The translations under genes and the position numbers were made by a program. This document shows positions 23,448 to 37,147 of a stretch of DNA of 64,000 nt, one piece after another (positions within the stretch are counted from its first letter, which is position 1; every line of letters starts with the position of its first letter). Origin of the DNA: Elmis aenea (lineage: Eukaryota > Arthropoda > Insecta > Coleoptera > Elmidae); NCBI GenBank assembly GCA_947652605.1, contig CANTFG010000323.1, positions 62,001 through 126,000 of the forward strand, written 5' to 3'. Below the pieces are notes generated by a model. It saw only the letters and a program-made list of their open reading frames with translations. It did not search any database and was not told the origin of the DNA.

Positions 23448-25405
23448 GGCTATATACTCTTTGCACTTTTTTCGACAGAAAAATCGATTTTCTTAAAACT
23501 ACAGCAAATGGCTTCAAACTACTTATACACGTTAGTTACGAGCAAGTTAAGGATTATTAGCCCCTAAATACGATTTTTAATTTTTCGCGAAAAATGGGAA
23601 AAGTACAAAGGCTATAGTCTTTGCACTTTTTTCGACAAAAAAATCGATTTTCTTAAAACTACAGCAAATGGCTTTAAACTTCTTATACACATTAGTTATG
23701 AGCAAATTAAGGATTATTAGCCCCTAAATACGATTTTTAATTTTTCGTGAAAAATGGGAAAAGTACAAAGGCTATAGTCTTTGCACTTTTTTCGACCAAA
23801 AAAATCGATTTTCTTAAAACTACAGCAAATGGCTTCAAACTTCTTATACACGTTAGTTATGAGAAAATTAAGGATTATTAGCCCCTAAATACGATTTTTA
23901 ATTTTTTGAATAATTTTGTAAATTAAATTTCAAAATAGTTGAGACAAACGGCATTATACTAAGAAAAACAAACTCTATAACATGCTAAAATTTGAACAAA
24001 ATGTAACAAGCCGTTTTCGAAAAAAAATTTCAAAATTTTTAATTTTTTGAATAATTTTGTAAATTAAATTTCAAAATAGTTGAGACAAACGGCATTATAC
24101 TAAGAAAAATAAACTCTAAAACATGCTGAAAATGGAACAAAATGTAACGAGCCGTTTTCAAAAAAAAATTCAAAATTTTCAAAATTTTTAATTATTTGAA
24201 TAATTTTGTAAATTAAATTTCAAAATAGTTGAGACAAACGGCATTATACTAAGAAAAACAAACTCTATAACATGCTAAAATTTGAACAAAATGTAACAAG
24301 CCGTTTTCGAAAAAAAATTTCAAAATTTTTAATTTTTTGAATAATTTTGTAAATTAAATTTCAAAATAGTTGAGACAAACGGCATTATACTAAGAAAAAT
24401 AAACTCTAAAACATGCTGAAAATGGAACAAAATGTAACGAGCCGTTTTCGAAAAAAAATTCAAAATTTTCAAAATTTTTAATTTTTTGAATAATTTTGTA
24501 AATTAAATTTCAAAATAGTTGAGACAAACGGCAATATACTAAGAAAAACAAACTCTATAACATGCTAAAATTTGAACAAAATGTAACAAGCCGTTTTCGA
24601 AAAAAATTTTAAAAATTTTTAATTTTTTGAATAATTTTGTAAATTAAATTTCAAACTAGTTGAGACAAACGGCATTATACTAAGAAAAACAAACTCTATA
24701 ACATGCTAAAATTTGAACAAAATGTAACAAGCCGTTTTCGAAAAAAAATTTTCAAAATTTTTAATTTTTTGAATAATTTTGTAAATTAAATTTCAAAATA
24801 GTTGAGACAAACGGCATTATACTAAGAAAAATAAACTCTATAACATACTAAAATTTGAACAAAATCGTAAGAGCCGTTTTCGAGAAAAATTTTCAAAATT
24901 TTTAATTTTTTGAATAACTTTGTATATTAAATTTCAAAATAGTTGAGACAAACGGCATTATACTAACAAAAATAAACTCTAAAACATGCTGAAAATGGAA
25001 CAAAATGTAACGAGCCGTTTTCGAAAAAAAATTCAAAATTTTCAAAATTTTTAATTTTTTGAATAATTTTGTAAATTAAATTTCAAAATAGTTGAGACAA
25101 ACGGCATTATACTAAGAAAAACAAACTCTATAACATGCTAAAATTTGAACAAAATGTAACAAGCCGTTTTCGAAAAAAAATTTCAAAATTTTCAATTTTT
25201 TGAATAATTTTGTAAATTAAATTTCAAAATAGTTGAGACAAACGGCATTATACTAAGAAAAATAAACTCTATAACATACTAAAATTTGAACAAAATCGTA
25301 AGAGCCGTTTTCGAGAAAAATTTTCAAAATTTTTAATTTTTTGAATAACTTTGTATATTAAATTTCAAAATAGTTGAGACAAACGGCATTATACTAAGAA
25401 AAAAA
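23448..25405. repeat. Higher-order unit 17: 3 A + 11 B (1958 bp)
   Basis: B starts at 23908 with order a-b-a-b-a-a-c-b-a-c plus the truncated copy. An internal c is followed directly by b (ACTAACAAAAATAAAC near 24965). The 3' part matches the 3' end of the unit ending at 29788. Confidence 0.92.
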
Positions 25406-26359
25406 GGCTATATACTCTTTGCACTTTTTTCGACAGAAAAATCGATTTTCTTAAAACTACAGCAAATGGCTTCAAACTACTTATACACGTTAGTTACGAG
25501 CAAGTTAAGGATTATTAGCCCCTAAATACGATTTTTAATTTTTCGCGAAAAATGGGAAAAGTACAAAGGCTATAGTCTTTGCACTTTTTTCGACAAAAAA
25601 ATCGATTTTCTTAAAACTACAGCAAATGGCTTCAAACTTCTTATACACATTAGTTATGAGCAAATTAAGGATTATTAGCCCCTAAATACGATTTTTAATT
25701 TTTCGTGAAAAATGGGAAAAGTACAAAGGCTATAGTCTTTGCACTTTTTTCGACCAAAAAAATCGATTTTCTTAAAACTACAGCAAATGGCTTCAAACTT
25801 CTTATACACGTTAGTTATGAGAAAATTAAGGATTATTAGCCCCTAAATACGATTTTTAATTTTTTGAATAATTTTGTAAATTAAATTTCAAAATAGTTGA
25901 GACAAACGGCATTATACTAAGAAAAATAAACTATATAACATGCAGAAAATAGAACAAAATGTAACAAGCCGTTTTCGAAAAAAAATTCAAAATTTTCAAA
26001 ATTTTTAATTTTTTGAATAATTTTGTAAATTAAATTTCAAAATAGTTGAGACAAACGGCATTATACTAAGAAAAACAAACTCTATAACATGCTATAATTT
26101 GAACAAAATGTAACAAGCCGTTTTCGAAAAAAAATTTCAAAATTTTTAATTTTTTGAATAATTTTGTAAATTAAATTTTAAAATATTTGAGACAAACGGC
26201 ATTATACTAAGAAAATCAAACTCTATAACATACTAAAATTTGAACAAAATCGTAAGAGCCGTTTTCGAGAAAAATTTTCAAAATTTTTAATTTTTTGAAT
26301 AACTTTGTATATTAAATTTCAAAGAAGTTGAGACAAACGGCATTATACTAAGAAAAAAA
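25406..26359. repeat. Higher-order unit 18: 3 A + 4 B (954 bp, d' lineage with deletion)
   Basis: B starts at 25866 with order d'-a-c plus the truncated copy. It equals the 1095-bp a-d'-a-c unit minus exactly one 141-bp B monomer. It ends with CAAAGAAGTTGAG, shared with 19220. Confidence 0.93.
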
Positions 26360-29300
26360 GGCTATATACTCTTTGCACTTTGTTCGACAGAAAAATCGAT
26401 TTTCTTAAAACTACAGCAAATGGCTTCAAACTACTTATACACGTTAGTTACGAGCAAGTTAAGGATTATTAGCCCCTAAATACGATTTTTAATTTTTCGC
26501 GAAAAATGGGAAAAGTACAAAGGCTATAGTCTTTGCACTTTTTTCGACAAAAAAATCGATTTTCTTAAAACTACAGCAAATGGCTTCAAACTTCTTATAC
26601 ACATTAGTTATGAGCAAATTAAGGATTATTAGCCCCTAAATACGATTTTTAATTTTTCGTGAAAAATGGGAAAAGTACAAAGGCTATAGTCTTTGCACTT
26701 TTTTCGACCAAAAAAATCGATTTTCTTAAAACTACAGCAAATGGCTTCAAACTTCTTATACACATTAGTTATGAGCAAATTAAGGATTATTAGCCCCTAA
26801 ATACGATTTTTAATTTTTCGTGAAAAATGGGAAAAGTACAAAGGCTATAGTCTTTGCACTTTTTTCGACCAAAAAAATCGATTTTCTTAAAACTACAGCA
26901 AATGGCTTCAAACTTCTTATACACGTTAGTTATGAGAAAATTAAGGATTATTAGCCCCTAAATACGATTTTTAATTTTTTGAATAATTTTGTAAATTAAA
27001 TTTCAAAATAGTTGAGACAAACGGCATTATACTAAGAAAAACAAACTCTATAACATGCTAAAATTTGAACAAAATGTAACAGGCCGTTTTCGAAAAAAAA
27101 TTTCAAAATTTTTAATTTTTTGAATAATTTTGTAAATTAAATTTCAAAATAGTTGAGACAAACGGCATTATACTAAGAAAAATAAACTCTAAAACATGCT
27201 GAAAATGGAACAAAATGTAACGAGCCGTTTTCGAAAAAAAATTCAAAATTTTCAAAATTTTTAATTATTTGAATAATTTTGTAAATTAAATTTCAAAATA
27301 GTTGAGACAAACGGCATTATACTAAGAAAAACAAACTCTATAACATGCTAAAATTTGAACAAAATGTAACAAGCCGTTTTCGAAAAAAAATTTCAAAATT
27401 TTTAATTTTTTGAATAATTTTGTAAATTAAATTTCAGAATAGTTGAGACAAACGGCATTATACTAAGAAAAATAAACTCTAAAACATGCTGAAAATGGAA
27501 CAAAATGTAACGAGCCGTTTTCGAAAAAAAATTCAAAATTTTCAAAATTTTTAATTTTTTGAATAATTTTGTAAATTAAATTTCAAAATAGTTGAGACAA
27601 ACGGCATTATACTAAGAAAAATAAACTCTAAAACATGCTGAAAATGGAACAAAATGTAACGAGCCGTTTTCGAAAAAAAATTCAAAATTTTCAAAATTTT
27701 TAATTATTTGAATAATTTTGTAAATTAAATTTCAAAATAGTTGAGACAAACGGCATTATACTAAGAAAAACAAACTCTATAACATGCTAAAATTTGAACA
27801 AATTGTAACAAGCCGTTTTCGAAAAAAAATTTCAAAATTTTTAATTTTTTGAATAATTTTGTAAATTAAATTTCAAAATAGTTGAGACAAACGGCATTAT
27901 ACTAAGAAAAATAAACTCTAAAACATGCTGAAAATGGAACAAAATGTAACGAGCCGTTTTCGAAAAAAAATTCAAAATTTTCAAAATTTTTAATTATTTG
28001 AATAATTTTGTAAATTAAATTTCAAAATAGTTGAGACAAACGGCATTATACTAAGAAAAACAAACTCTATAACATGCTAAAATTTGAACAAAATGTAACA
28101 AGCCGTTTTCGAAAAAAATTTTAAAAATTTTTAATTTTTTGAATAATTTTGTAAATTAAATTTCAAACTAGTTGAGACAAACGGCATTATACTAAGAAAA
28201 ACAAACTCTATAACATGCTAAAATTTGAACAAAATGTAACAAGCCGTTTTCGAAAAAAAATTTTCAAAATTTTTAATTTTTTGAATAATTTTGTAAATTA
28301 AATTTCAAAATAGTTGAGACAAACGGCATTATACTAAGAAAAATAAACTCTATAACATGCTGAAAATGGAACAAAATGTAACGAGCCGTTTTCGAAAAAA
28401 AATTCAAAATTTTCAAAATTTTTAATTTTTTGAATAATTTTGTAAATTAAATTTCAAAATAGTTGAGACAAACGGCATTATACTAAGAAAAATAAACTCT
28501 AAAACATGCTGAAAATGGAACAAAATGTAACGAGCCGTTTTCGAAAAAAAATTCAAAATTTTCAAAATTTTTAATTATTTGAATAATTTTGTAAATTAAA
28601 TTTCAAAATAGTTGAGACAAACGGCATTATACTAAGAAAAACAAACTCTATAACATGCTAAAATTTGAACAAATTGTAACAAGCCGTTTTCGAAAAAAAA
28701 TTTCAAAATTTTTAATTTTTTAAATAATTTTGTAAATTAAATTTCAAAATAGTTGAGACAAACGGCATTATACTAAGAAAAATAAACTCTAAAACATGCT
28801 GAAAATGGAACAAAATGTAACGAGCCGTTTTCGAAAAAAAATTCAAAATTTTCAAAATTTTTAATTTTTTGAATAATTTTGTAAATTAAATTTCAAAATA
28901 GTTGAGACAAACGGCATTATACTAAGAAAAACAAACTCTATAACATGCTAAAATTTGAACAAAATGTAACAAGCCGTTTTCGAAAAAAATTTTAAAAATT
29001 TTTAATTTTTTGAATAATTTTGTAAATTAAATTTCAAACTAGTTGAGACAAACGGCATTATACTAAGAAAAACAAACTCTATAACATGCTAAAATTTGAA
29101 CAAAATGTAACAAGCCGTTTTCGAAAAAAAATTTTCAAAATTTTTAATTTTTTGAATAATTTTGTAAATTAAATTTCAAAATAGTTGAGACAAACGGCAT
29201 TATACTAAGAAAAATAAACTCTATAACATACTAAAATTTGAACAAAATCGTAAGAGCCGTTTTCGAGAAAAATTTTCAAAATTTTTAATTTTTTGAATAA

Positions 29301-29788
29301 CTTTGTATATTAAATTTCAAAATAGTTGAGACAAACGGCATTATACTAACAAAAATAAACTCTAAAACATGCTGAAAATGGAACAAAATGTAACGAGCCG
29401 TTTTCGAAAAAAAATTCAAAATTTTCAAAATTTTTAATTTTTTGAATAATTTTGTAAATTAAATTTCAAAATAGTTGAGACAAACGGCATTATACTAAGA
29501 AAAACAAACTCTATAACATGCTAAAATTTGAACAAAATGTAACAAGCCGTTTTCGAAAAAAAATTTCAAAATTTTCAATTTTTTGAATAATTTTGTAAAT
29601 TAAATTTCAAAATAGTTGAGACAAACGGCATTATACTAAGAAAAATAAACTCTATAACATACTAAAATTTGAACAAAATCGTAAGAGCCGTTTTCGAGAA
29701 AAATTTTCAAAATTTTTAATTTTTTGAATAACTTTGTATATTAAATTTCAAAATAGTTGAGACAAACGGCATTATACTAAGAAAAAAA
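26360..29788. repeat. Higher-order unit 19: 4 A + 20 B (3429 bp, longest complete unit)
   Basis: A monomers start at 26360 (alpha), 26522 (beta), 26682 (gamma start with beta 3' half) and 26843 (gamma). B starts at 26981 with order a-b-a-b-b-a-b-a-a-d-b-a-b-a-a-c-b-a-c plus the truncated copy. The d here is a TATAACATGCTG/AAAATGG hybrid. A duplicated block of about 870 bp is visible inside (27621-28490 and onward). Most of the B run is repeated at 61.87-64.0 kb. Confidence 0.92.
26981..29139. repeat. Segmental duplication 2, copy I (partner about 61842-64000)
   Basis: Fifteen successive B monomers correspond one-for-one at a constant offset of 34861 bp. Rare markers TTTCAGAATAG (27432), AAATTGTAACAAG and TTTTTTAAATAATTTTG lie at matching places. 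I noticed only a few differences, such as AGGCCG near 27081 and the left-edge changes near 61.85-61.89 kb. Confidence 0.88.
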
Positions 29789-30883
29789 GGCTATATACTC
29801 TTTGCACTTTTTTCGACAGAAAAATCGATTTTCTTAAAACTACAGCAAATGGCTTCAAACTACTTATACACGTTAGTTACGAGCAAGTTAAGGATTATTA
29901 GCCCCTAAATACGATTTTTAATTTTTCGCGAAAAATGGGAAAAGTACAAAGGCTATAGTCTTTGCACTTTTTTCGACAAAAAAATCGATTTTCTTAAAAC
30001 TACAGCAAATGGCTTCAAACTTCTTATACACATTAGTTATGAGCAAATTAAGGATTATTAGCCCCTAAATACGATTTTTAATTTTTCGTGAAAAATGGGA
30101 AAAGTACAAAGGCTATAGTCTTTGCACTTTTTTCGACCAAAAAAATCGATTTTCTTAAAACTACAGCAAATGGCTTCAAACTTCTTATACACGTTAGTTA
30201 TGAGAAAATTAAGGATTATTAGCCCCTAAATACGATTTTTAATTTTTTGAATAATTTTGTAAATTAAATTTCAAAATAGTTGAGACAAACGGCATTATAC
30301 TAAGAAAAACAAACTCTATAACATGCTAAAATTTGAACAAATTGTAACGAGCCGTTTTCGAAAAAAAATTTCAAAATTTTTAATTTTTTGAATAATTCTG
30401 TAAATTAAATTTCAAAATAGTTGAGACAAACGGCATTATACTAAGAAAAATAAACTATATAACATGCAGAAAATAGAACAAAATGTAACAAGCCGTTTTC
30501 GAAAAAAAATTCAAAATTTTCAAAATTTTTAATTTTTTGAATAATTTTGTAAATTAAATTTCAAAATAGTTGAGACAAACGGCATTATACTAAGAAAAAC
30601 AAACTCTATAACATGCTAAAATTTGAACAAAATGTAACAAGCCGTTTTCGAAAAAAAATTTCAAAATTTTTAATTTTTTGAATAATTTTGTAAATTAAAT
30701 TTTAAAATATTTGAGACAAACGGCATTATACTAAGAAAATCAAACTCTATAACATACTAAAATTTGAACAAAATCGTAAGAGCCGTTTTCGAGAAAAATT
30801 TTCAAAATTTTTAATTTTTTGAATAACTTTGTATATTAAATTTCAAAATAGTTGAGACAAACGGCATTATACTAAGAAAAAAA
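29789..30883. repeat. Higher-order unit 20: 3 A + 5 B (1095 bp, d' lineage)
   Basis: B starts at 30249, order a-d'-a-c plus the truncated copy, with the same private variants as 13721-14815. It begins the distal copy of the 13.7-18.2 kb segment. Confidence 0.94.
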
Positions 30884-33290
30884 GGCTATATACTCTTTGC
30901 ACTTTTTTCGACAGAAAAATCGATTTTCTTAAAACTACAGCAAATGGCTTCAAACTACTTATACACGTTAGTTACGAGCAAGTTAAGGATTATTAGCCCC
31001 TAAATACGATTTTTAATTTTTCGCGAAAAATGGGAAAAGTACAAAGGCTATAGTCTTTGCACTTTTTTCGACAAAAAAATCGATTTTCTTAAAACTACAG
31101 CAAATGGCTTCAAACTTCTTATACACATTAGTTATGAGCAAGTTAAGGATTATTAGCCCCTAAATACGATTTTTAATTTTTCGCGAAAAATGGGAAAAGT
31201 ACAAAGGCTATAGTCTTTGCACTTTTTTCGACAAAAAAATCGATTTTCTTAAAACTACAGCAAATGGCTTCAAACTACTTATACACGTTAGTTACGAGCA
31301 AGTTAAGGATTATTAGCCCCTAAATACGATTTTTAATTTTTCGCGAAAAATGGGAAAAGTACAAAGGCTATAGTCTTTGCACTTTTTTCGACCAAAAAAA
31401 TCGATTTTCTTAAAACTACAGCAAATGGCTTCAAACTTCTTATACACGTTAGTTATGAGAAAATTAAGGATTATTAGCCCCTAAATACGATTTTTAATTT
31501 TTTGAATAATTTTGTAAATTAAATTTCAAAATAGTTGAGACAAACCGCATTATACTAAGAAAAACAAACTCTATAACATGCTAAAATTTGAACAAAATGT
31601 AACAAGCCGTTTTCGAAAAAAAAATTCAAAATTTTTAATTTTTTGAATAATTCTGTAAATTAAATTTCAAAATAGTTGAGACAAACGGCATTATACTAAG
31701 AAAAATAAACTCTATAACATGCTGAAAATAGAACAAAATGTAACAAGCCGTTTTCGAAAAAAAATTCAAAATTTTCAAAATTTTTAATTTTTTGAATAAT
31801 TTTGTAAATTAAATTTCAAAATAGTTGAGACAAACGGCATTATACTAAGAAAAACAAACTCTATAACATGCTAAAATTTGAACAAAATGTAACAAGCCGT
31901 TTTCGAAAAAAAATTTCAAAATTTTTAATTTTTTGAATAATTTTGTAAATTAAATTTCAAAATAGTTGAGACAAACGGCATTATACTAAGAAAAATAAAC
32001 TCTAAAACATGCTGAAAATGGAACAAAATGTAACGAGCCGTTTTCGAAAAAAAATTCAAAATTTTCAAAATTTTTAATTTTTTGAATAATTTTGTAAATT
32101 AAATTTCAAAATAGTTGAGACAAACGGCATTATACTAAGAAAAACAAACTCTATAACATGCTAAAATTTGAACAAAATGTAACAAGCCGTTTTCGAAAAA
32201 AAATTTCAAAATTTTCAATTTTTTGAATAATTTTGTAAATTAAATTTCAAAATAGTTGAGACAAACCGCATTATACTAAGAAAAACAAACTCTATAACAT
32301 GCTAAAATCTGAACAAAATGTAACAAGCCGTTTTCGAAAAAAAATTTCAAAATTTTTAATTTTTTGAATAATTTTGTAAATTAAATTTCAAAATAGTTGA
32401 GACAAACCGCATTATACTAAGAAAAACAAACTCTATAACATGCTAAAATCTGAACAAAATGTAACAAGCCGTTTTCGAAAAAAAAATTCAAAATTTTTAA
32501 TTTTTTGAATAATTCTGTAAATTAAATTTCAAAATAGTTGAGACAAACGGCATTATACTAAGAAAAATAAACTCTATAACATGCTGAAAATGGAACAAAA
32601 TGTAACAAGCCGTTTTCGAAAAAAAATTCAAAATTTTCAAAATTTTTAATTTTTTGAATAATTTTGTAAATTAAATTTCAAAATAGTTGAGACAAACGGC
32701 ATTATACTAAGAAAAACAAACTCTATAACATGCTAAAATTTGAACAAAATGTAACAAGCCGTTTTCGAAAAAAAATTTCAAAATTTTTAATTTTTTGAAT
32801 AATTTTGTAAATTAAATTTCAAAATAGTTGAGACAAACGGCATTATACTAAGAAAAATAAACTCTAAAACATGCTGAAAATGGAACAAAATGTAACAAGC
32901 CGTTTTCGAAAAAAAATTCAAAATTTTCAAAATTTTTAATTTTTTGAATAATTTTGTAAATTAAATTTCAAAATAGTTGAGACAAACGGCATTATACTAA
33001 GAAAAACAAACTCTATAACATGCTAAAGTTTGAACAAAATGTAACAAGCCGTTTTCGAAAAAAAATTTCAAAATTTTTAATTTTTTGAATAATTTTGTAA
33101 ATTAAATTTCAAAATAGTTGAGACAAACGGCATTATACTAAGAAAAATAAACTCTATAACATACTAAAATTTGAACAAAATCGTAAGAGCCGTTTTCGAG
33201 AAAAATTTTCAAAATTTTTAATTTTTTGAATAACTTTGTATATTAAATTTCAAAATAGTTGAGACAAACGGCATTATACTAAGAAAAAAA
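30884..33290. repeat. Higher-order unit 21: 4 A + 13 B (2407 bp)
   Basis: A monomers start at 30884, 31046, 31206 and 31366. The second and third mix beta starts (GACAAAAAAATCG) with alpha 3' parts (GAGCAAGTT), and all boundaries are CGCG. B starts at 31504 with order a-d-a-b-a-a-a-d/b-a-b-a-c plus the truncated copy. Relative to 14816-16920 it has one extra A and one extra B. Two a copies carry AAAATCTGAAC. Confidence 0.92.
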
Positions 33291-34675
33291 GGCTATATAC
33301 TCTTTGCACTTTTTTCGACAAAAAAATCGATTTTCTTAAAACTACAGCAAATGGCTTCAAACTACTTATACACGTTAGTTACGAGCAAGTTAAGGATTAT
33401 TAGCCCCTAAATACGATTTTTAATTTTTCGCGAAAAATGGGAAAAGTACAAAGGCTATAGTCTTTGCACTTTTTTCGACAAAAAAATCGATTTTCTTAAA
33501 ACTACAGCAAATGGCTTCAAACTTCTTATACACATTAGTTATGAGCAAATTAAGGATTATTAGCCCCTAAATACGATTTTTAATTTTTCGTGAAAAATGG
33601 GAAAAGTACAAAGGCTATAGTCTTTGCACTTTTTTCGACCAAAAAAATCGATTTTCTTAAAACTACAGCAAATGGCTTCAAACTTCTTATACACGTTAGT
33701 TATGAGAAAATTAAGGATTATTAGCCCCTAAATACGATTTTTAATTTTTTGAATAATTTTGTAAATTAAATTTCAAAATAGTTGAGACAAACGGCATTAT
33801 ACTAAGAAAAACAAACTCTATAACATGCTAAAATTTGAACAAAATGTAACAAGCCGTTTTCGAAAAAAAATTTCAAAATTTTTAATTTTTTGAATAATTT
33901 TGTAAATTAAATTTCAAAATAGTTGAGACAAACGGCATTATACTAAGAAAAATAAACTCTAAAACATGCTGAAAATGGAACAAAATGTAACGAGCCGTTT
34001 TCGAAAAAAAATTCAAAATTTTCAAAATTTTTAATTATTTGAATAATTTTGTAAATTAAATTTCAAAATAGTTGAGACAAACGGCATTATACTAAGAAAA
34101 ACAAACTCTATAACATGCTAAAATTTGAACAAAATGTAACAAGCCGTTTTCGAAAAAAAAATTCAAAATTTTCAATTTTTTGAATAATTTTGTAAATTAA
34201 ATTTCAAAATAGTTGAGACAAACGGCATTATACTAAGAAAAATAAACTCTAAAACATGCTGAAAATGGAACAAAATGTAACAAGCCGTTTTCGAAAAAAA
34301 ATTCAAAATTTTCAAAATTTTTAATTTTTTGAATAATTTTGTAAATTAAATTTCAAAATAGTTGAGACAAACGGCATTATACTAAGAAAAACAAACTCTA
34401 TAACATGCTAAAATTTGAACAAAATGTAACAAGCCGTTTTCGAAAAAAAATTTCAAAATTTTCAATTTTTTGAATAATTTTGTAAATTAAATTTCAAAAT
34501 AGTTGAGACAAACGGCATTATACTAAGAAAAATAAACTCTATAACATACTAAAATTTGAACAAAATCGTAAGAGCCGTTTTCGAGAAAAATTTTCAAAAT
34601 TTTTAATTTTTTGAATAACTTTGTATATTAAATTTCAAAATAGTTGAGACAAACGGCATTATACTAAGAAAAAAA
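33291..34675. repeat. Higher-order unit 22: 3 A + 7 B (1385 bp)
   Basis: Alpha unusually carries GACAAAAAAATCG. B starts at 33751 with order a-b-a-b-a-c plus the truncated copy: the 16921-18164 unit plus one a monomer. Confidence 0.92.
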
Positions 34676-36201
34676 GGCTATATACTCTTTGCACTTTTTT
34701 CGACAGAAAAATCGATTTTCTTAAAACTACAGCAAATGGCTTCAAACTACTTATACACGTTAGTTACGAGCAAGTTAAGGATTATTAGCCCCTAAATACG
34801 ATTTTTAATTTTTCGCGAAAAATGGGAAAAGTACAAAGGCTATAGTCTTTGCACTTTTTTCGACAAAAAAATCGATTTTCTTAAAACTACAGCAAATGGC
34901 TTCAAACTTCTTATACACATTAGTTATGAGCAAATTAAGGATTATTAGCCCCTAAATACGATTTTTAATTTTTCGTGAAAAATGGGAAAAGTACAAAGGC
35001 TATAGTCTTTGCACTTTTTTCGACCAAAAAAATCGATTTTCTTAAAACTACAGCAAATGGCTTCAAACTGCTTATACACGTTAGTTATGAGAAAATTAAG
35101 GATTATTAGCCCCTAAATACGATTTTTAATTTTTTGAATAATTTTGTAAATTAAATTTCAAAATAGTTGAGACAAACGGCATTATACTAAGAAAAACAAA
35201 CTCTATAACATGCTAAAATTTGAACAAAATGTAACAAGCCGTTTTCGAAAAAAATTTTAAAAATTTTTAATTTTTTGAATAATTTTGTAAATTAAATTTC
35301 AAACTAGTTGAGACAAACGGCATTATACTAAGAAAAACAAACTCTATAACATGCTAAAATTTGAACAAAATGTAACAAGCCGTTTTCGAAAAAAAATTTC
35401 AAAAATTTTAATTTTTTGAATAATTTTGTAAATTAAATTTCAAACTAGTTGAGACAAACGGCAATATACTAAGAAAAACAAACTCTATAACATGCTAAAA
35501 TTTGAACAAAATGTAACAAGCCGTTTTCGAAAAAAAATTTCAAAATTTTTAATTTTTTGAATAATTTTGTAAATTAAATTTCAAAATAGTTGAGACAAAC
35601 GGCATTATACTAAGAAAAATAAACTCTAAAACATGCTGAAAATGGAACAAAATGTAACGAGCCGTTTTCGAAAAAAAATTCAAAATTTTCAAAATTTTTA
35701 ATTATTTGAATAATTTTGTAAATTAAATTTCAAAATAGTTGAGACAAACGGCATTATACTAAGAAAAACAAACTCTATAACATGCTAAAATTTGAACAAA
35801 ATGTAACAAGCCGTTTTCGAAAAAAAAATTCAAAATTTTCAATTTTTTGAATAATTTTGTAAATTAAATTTCAAAATAGTTGAGACAAACGGCATTATAC
35901 TAAAAAAAATAAACTCTAAAACATGCTGAAAATGGAACAAAATGTAACGAGCCGTTTTCGAAAAAAAATTCAAAATTTTCAAAATTTTTAATTTTTTGAA
36001 TAATTTTGTAAATTAAATTTCAAAATAGTTGAGACAAACGGCATTATACTAAGAAAAACAAACTCTATAACATGCTAAAATTTGAACAAAATGTAACAAG
36101 CCGTTTTCGAAAAAAAATTTCAAAATTTTTAATTTTTTGAATAACTTTGTATATTAAATTTCAAAATAGTTGAGACAAACGGCATTATACTAAGAAAAAA
36201 A
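34676..36201. repeat. Higher-order unit 23: 3 A + 8 B (1526 bp)
   Basis: Gamma has CAAACTGCTTATAC, a marker that recurs at 40441, 41529, 44135 and 45221. B starts at 35136 with order a-a-a-b-a-b-(a with c tail) plus the truncated copy. The last B is a chimera with an a body and the c-type AATAACTTTGTATATT end. Confidence 0.92.
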
Positions 36202-37147
36202 GGCTATATACTCTTTGCACTATTTTCGACAGAAAAATCGATTTTCTTAAAACTACAGCAAATGGCTTCAAACTACTTATACACGTTAGTTACGAGCAAG
36301 TTAAGGATTATTAGCCCCTAAATACGATTTTTAATTTTTCGCGAAAAATGGGAAAAGTACAAAGGCTATAGTCTTTGCACTTTTTTCGACAAAAAAATCG
36401 ATTTTCTTAAAACTACAGCAAATGGCTTCAAACTTCTTATACACATTAGTTATGAGCAAATTAAGGATTATTAGCCCCTAAATACGATTTTTAATTTTTC
36501 GCGAAAAATGGGAAAAGTACAAAGGCTATAGTCTTTGCACTTTTTTCGACCAAAAAAATCGATTTTCTTAAAACTACAGCAAATGGCTTCAAACTTCTTA
36601 TACACGTTAGTTATGAGAAAATTAAGGATTATTAGCCCCTAAATACGATTTTTAATTTTTTGAATAATTTTGTAAATTAAATTTCAAAATAGTTGAGACA
36701 AACGGCATTATACTAAGAAAAACAAACTCTATAACATGCTAAAATTTGAACAAAATGTAACAAGCCGTTTTCGAAAAAAAATTTCAAAATTTTTAATTTT
36801 TTGAATAATTTTGTAAATTAAATTTCAAAATAGTTGAGACAAACGGCATTATACTAAGAAAAACAAACTCTATAACATGCTAAAATTTGAACAAAATGTA
36901 ACAAGCCGTTTTCGAAAAAAAATTTCAAAATTTTCAATTTTTTGAATAATTTTGTAAATTAAATTTCAAAATAGTTGAGACAAACGGCATTATACTAAAA
37001 AAAATAAACTCTATAACATACTATAATTTGAACAAAATCGTAAGAGCCGTTTTCGAGAAAAATTTTCAAAATTTTTAATTTTTTGAATAACTTTGTATAT
37101 TAAATTTCAAAATAGTTGAGACAAACGGCATTATACTAAGAAAAAAA
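36202..37147. repeat. Higher-order unit 24: 3 A + 4 B (946 bp)
   Basis: Alpha has GCACTATTTTCGAC, and the boundary before gamma is CGCG. B starts at 36662 with order a-a-c plus the truncated copy. The c copy reads ACTATAATTTG and is preceded by ACTAAAAAAAATAAAC. Confidence 0.92.

Larger units (their letters stand above)
29789..34675. repeat. Segmental duplication 1, copy II (partner 13721-18164)
   Basis: Contains the same three-unit succession (a-d'-a-c; the long unit with ACAAACCGCATTA; the a-b repeats). It is enlarged by one A and one B in the middle unit and by one B in the last unit. Confidence 0.88.
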
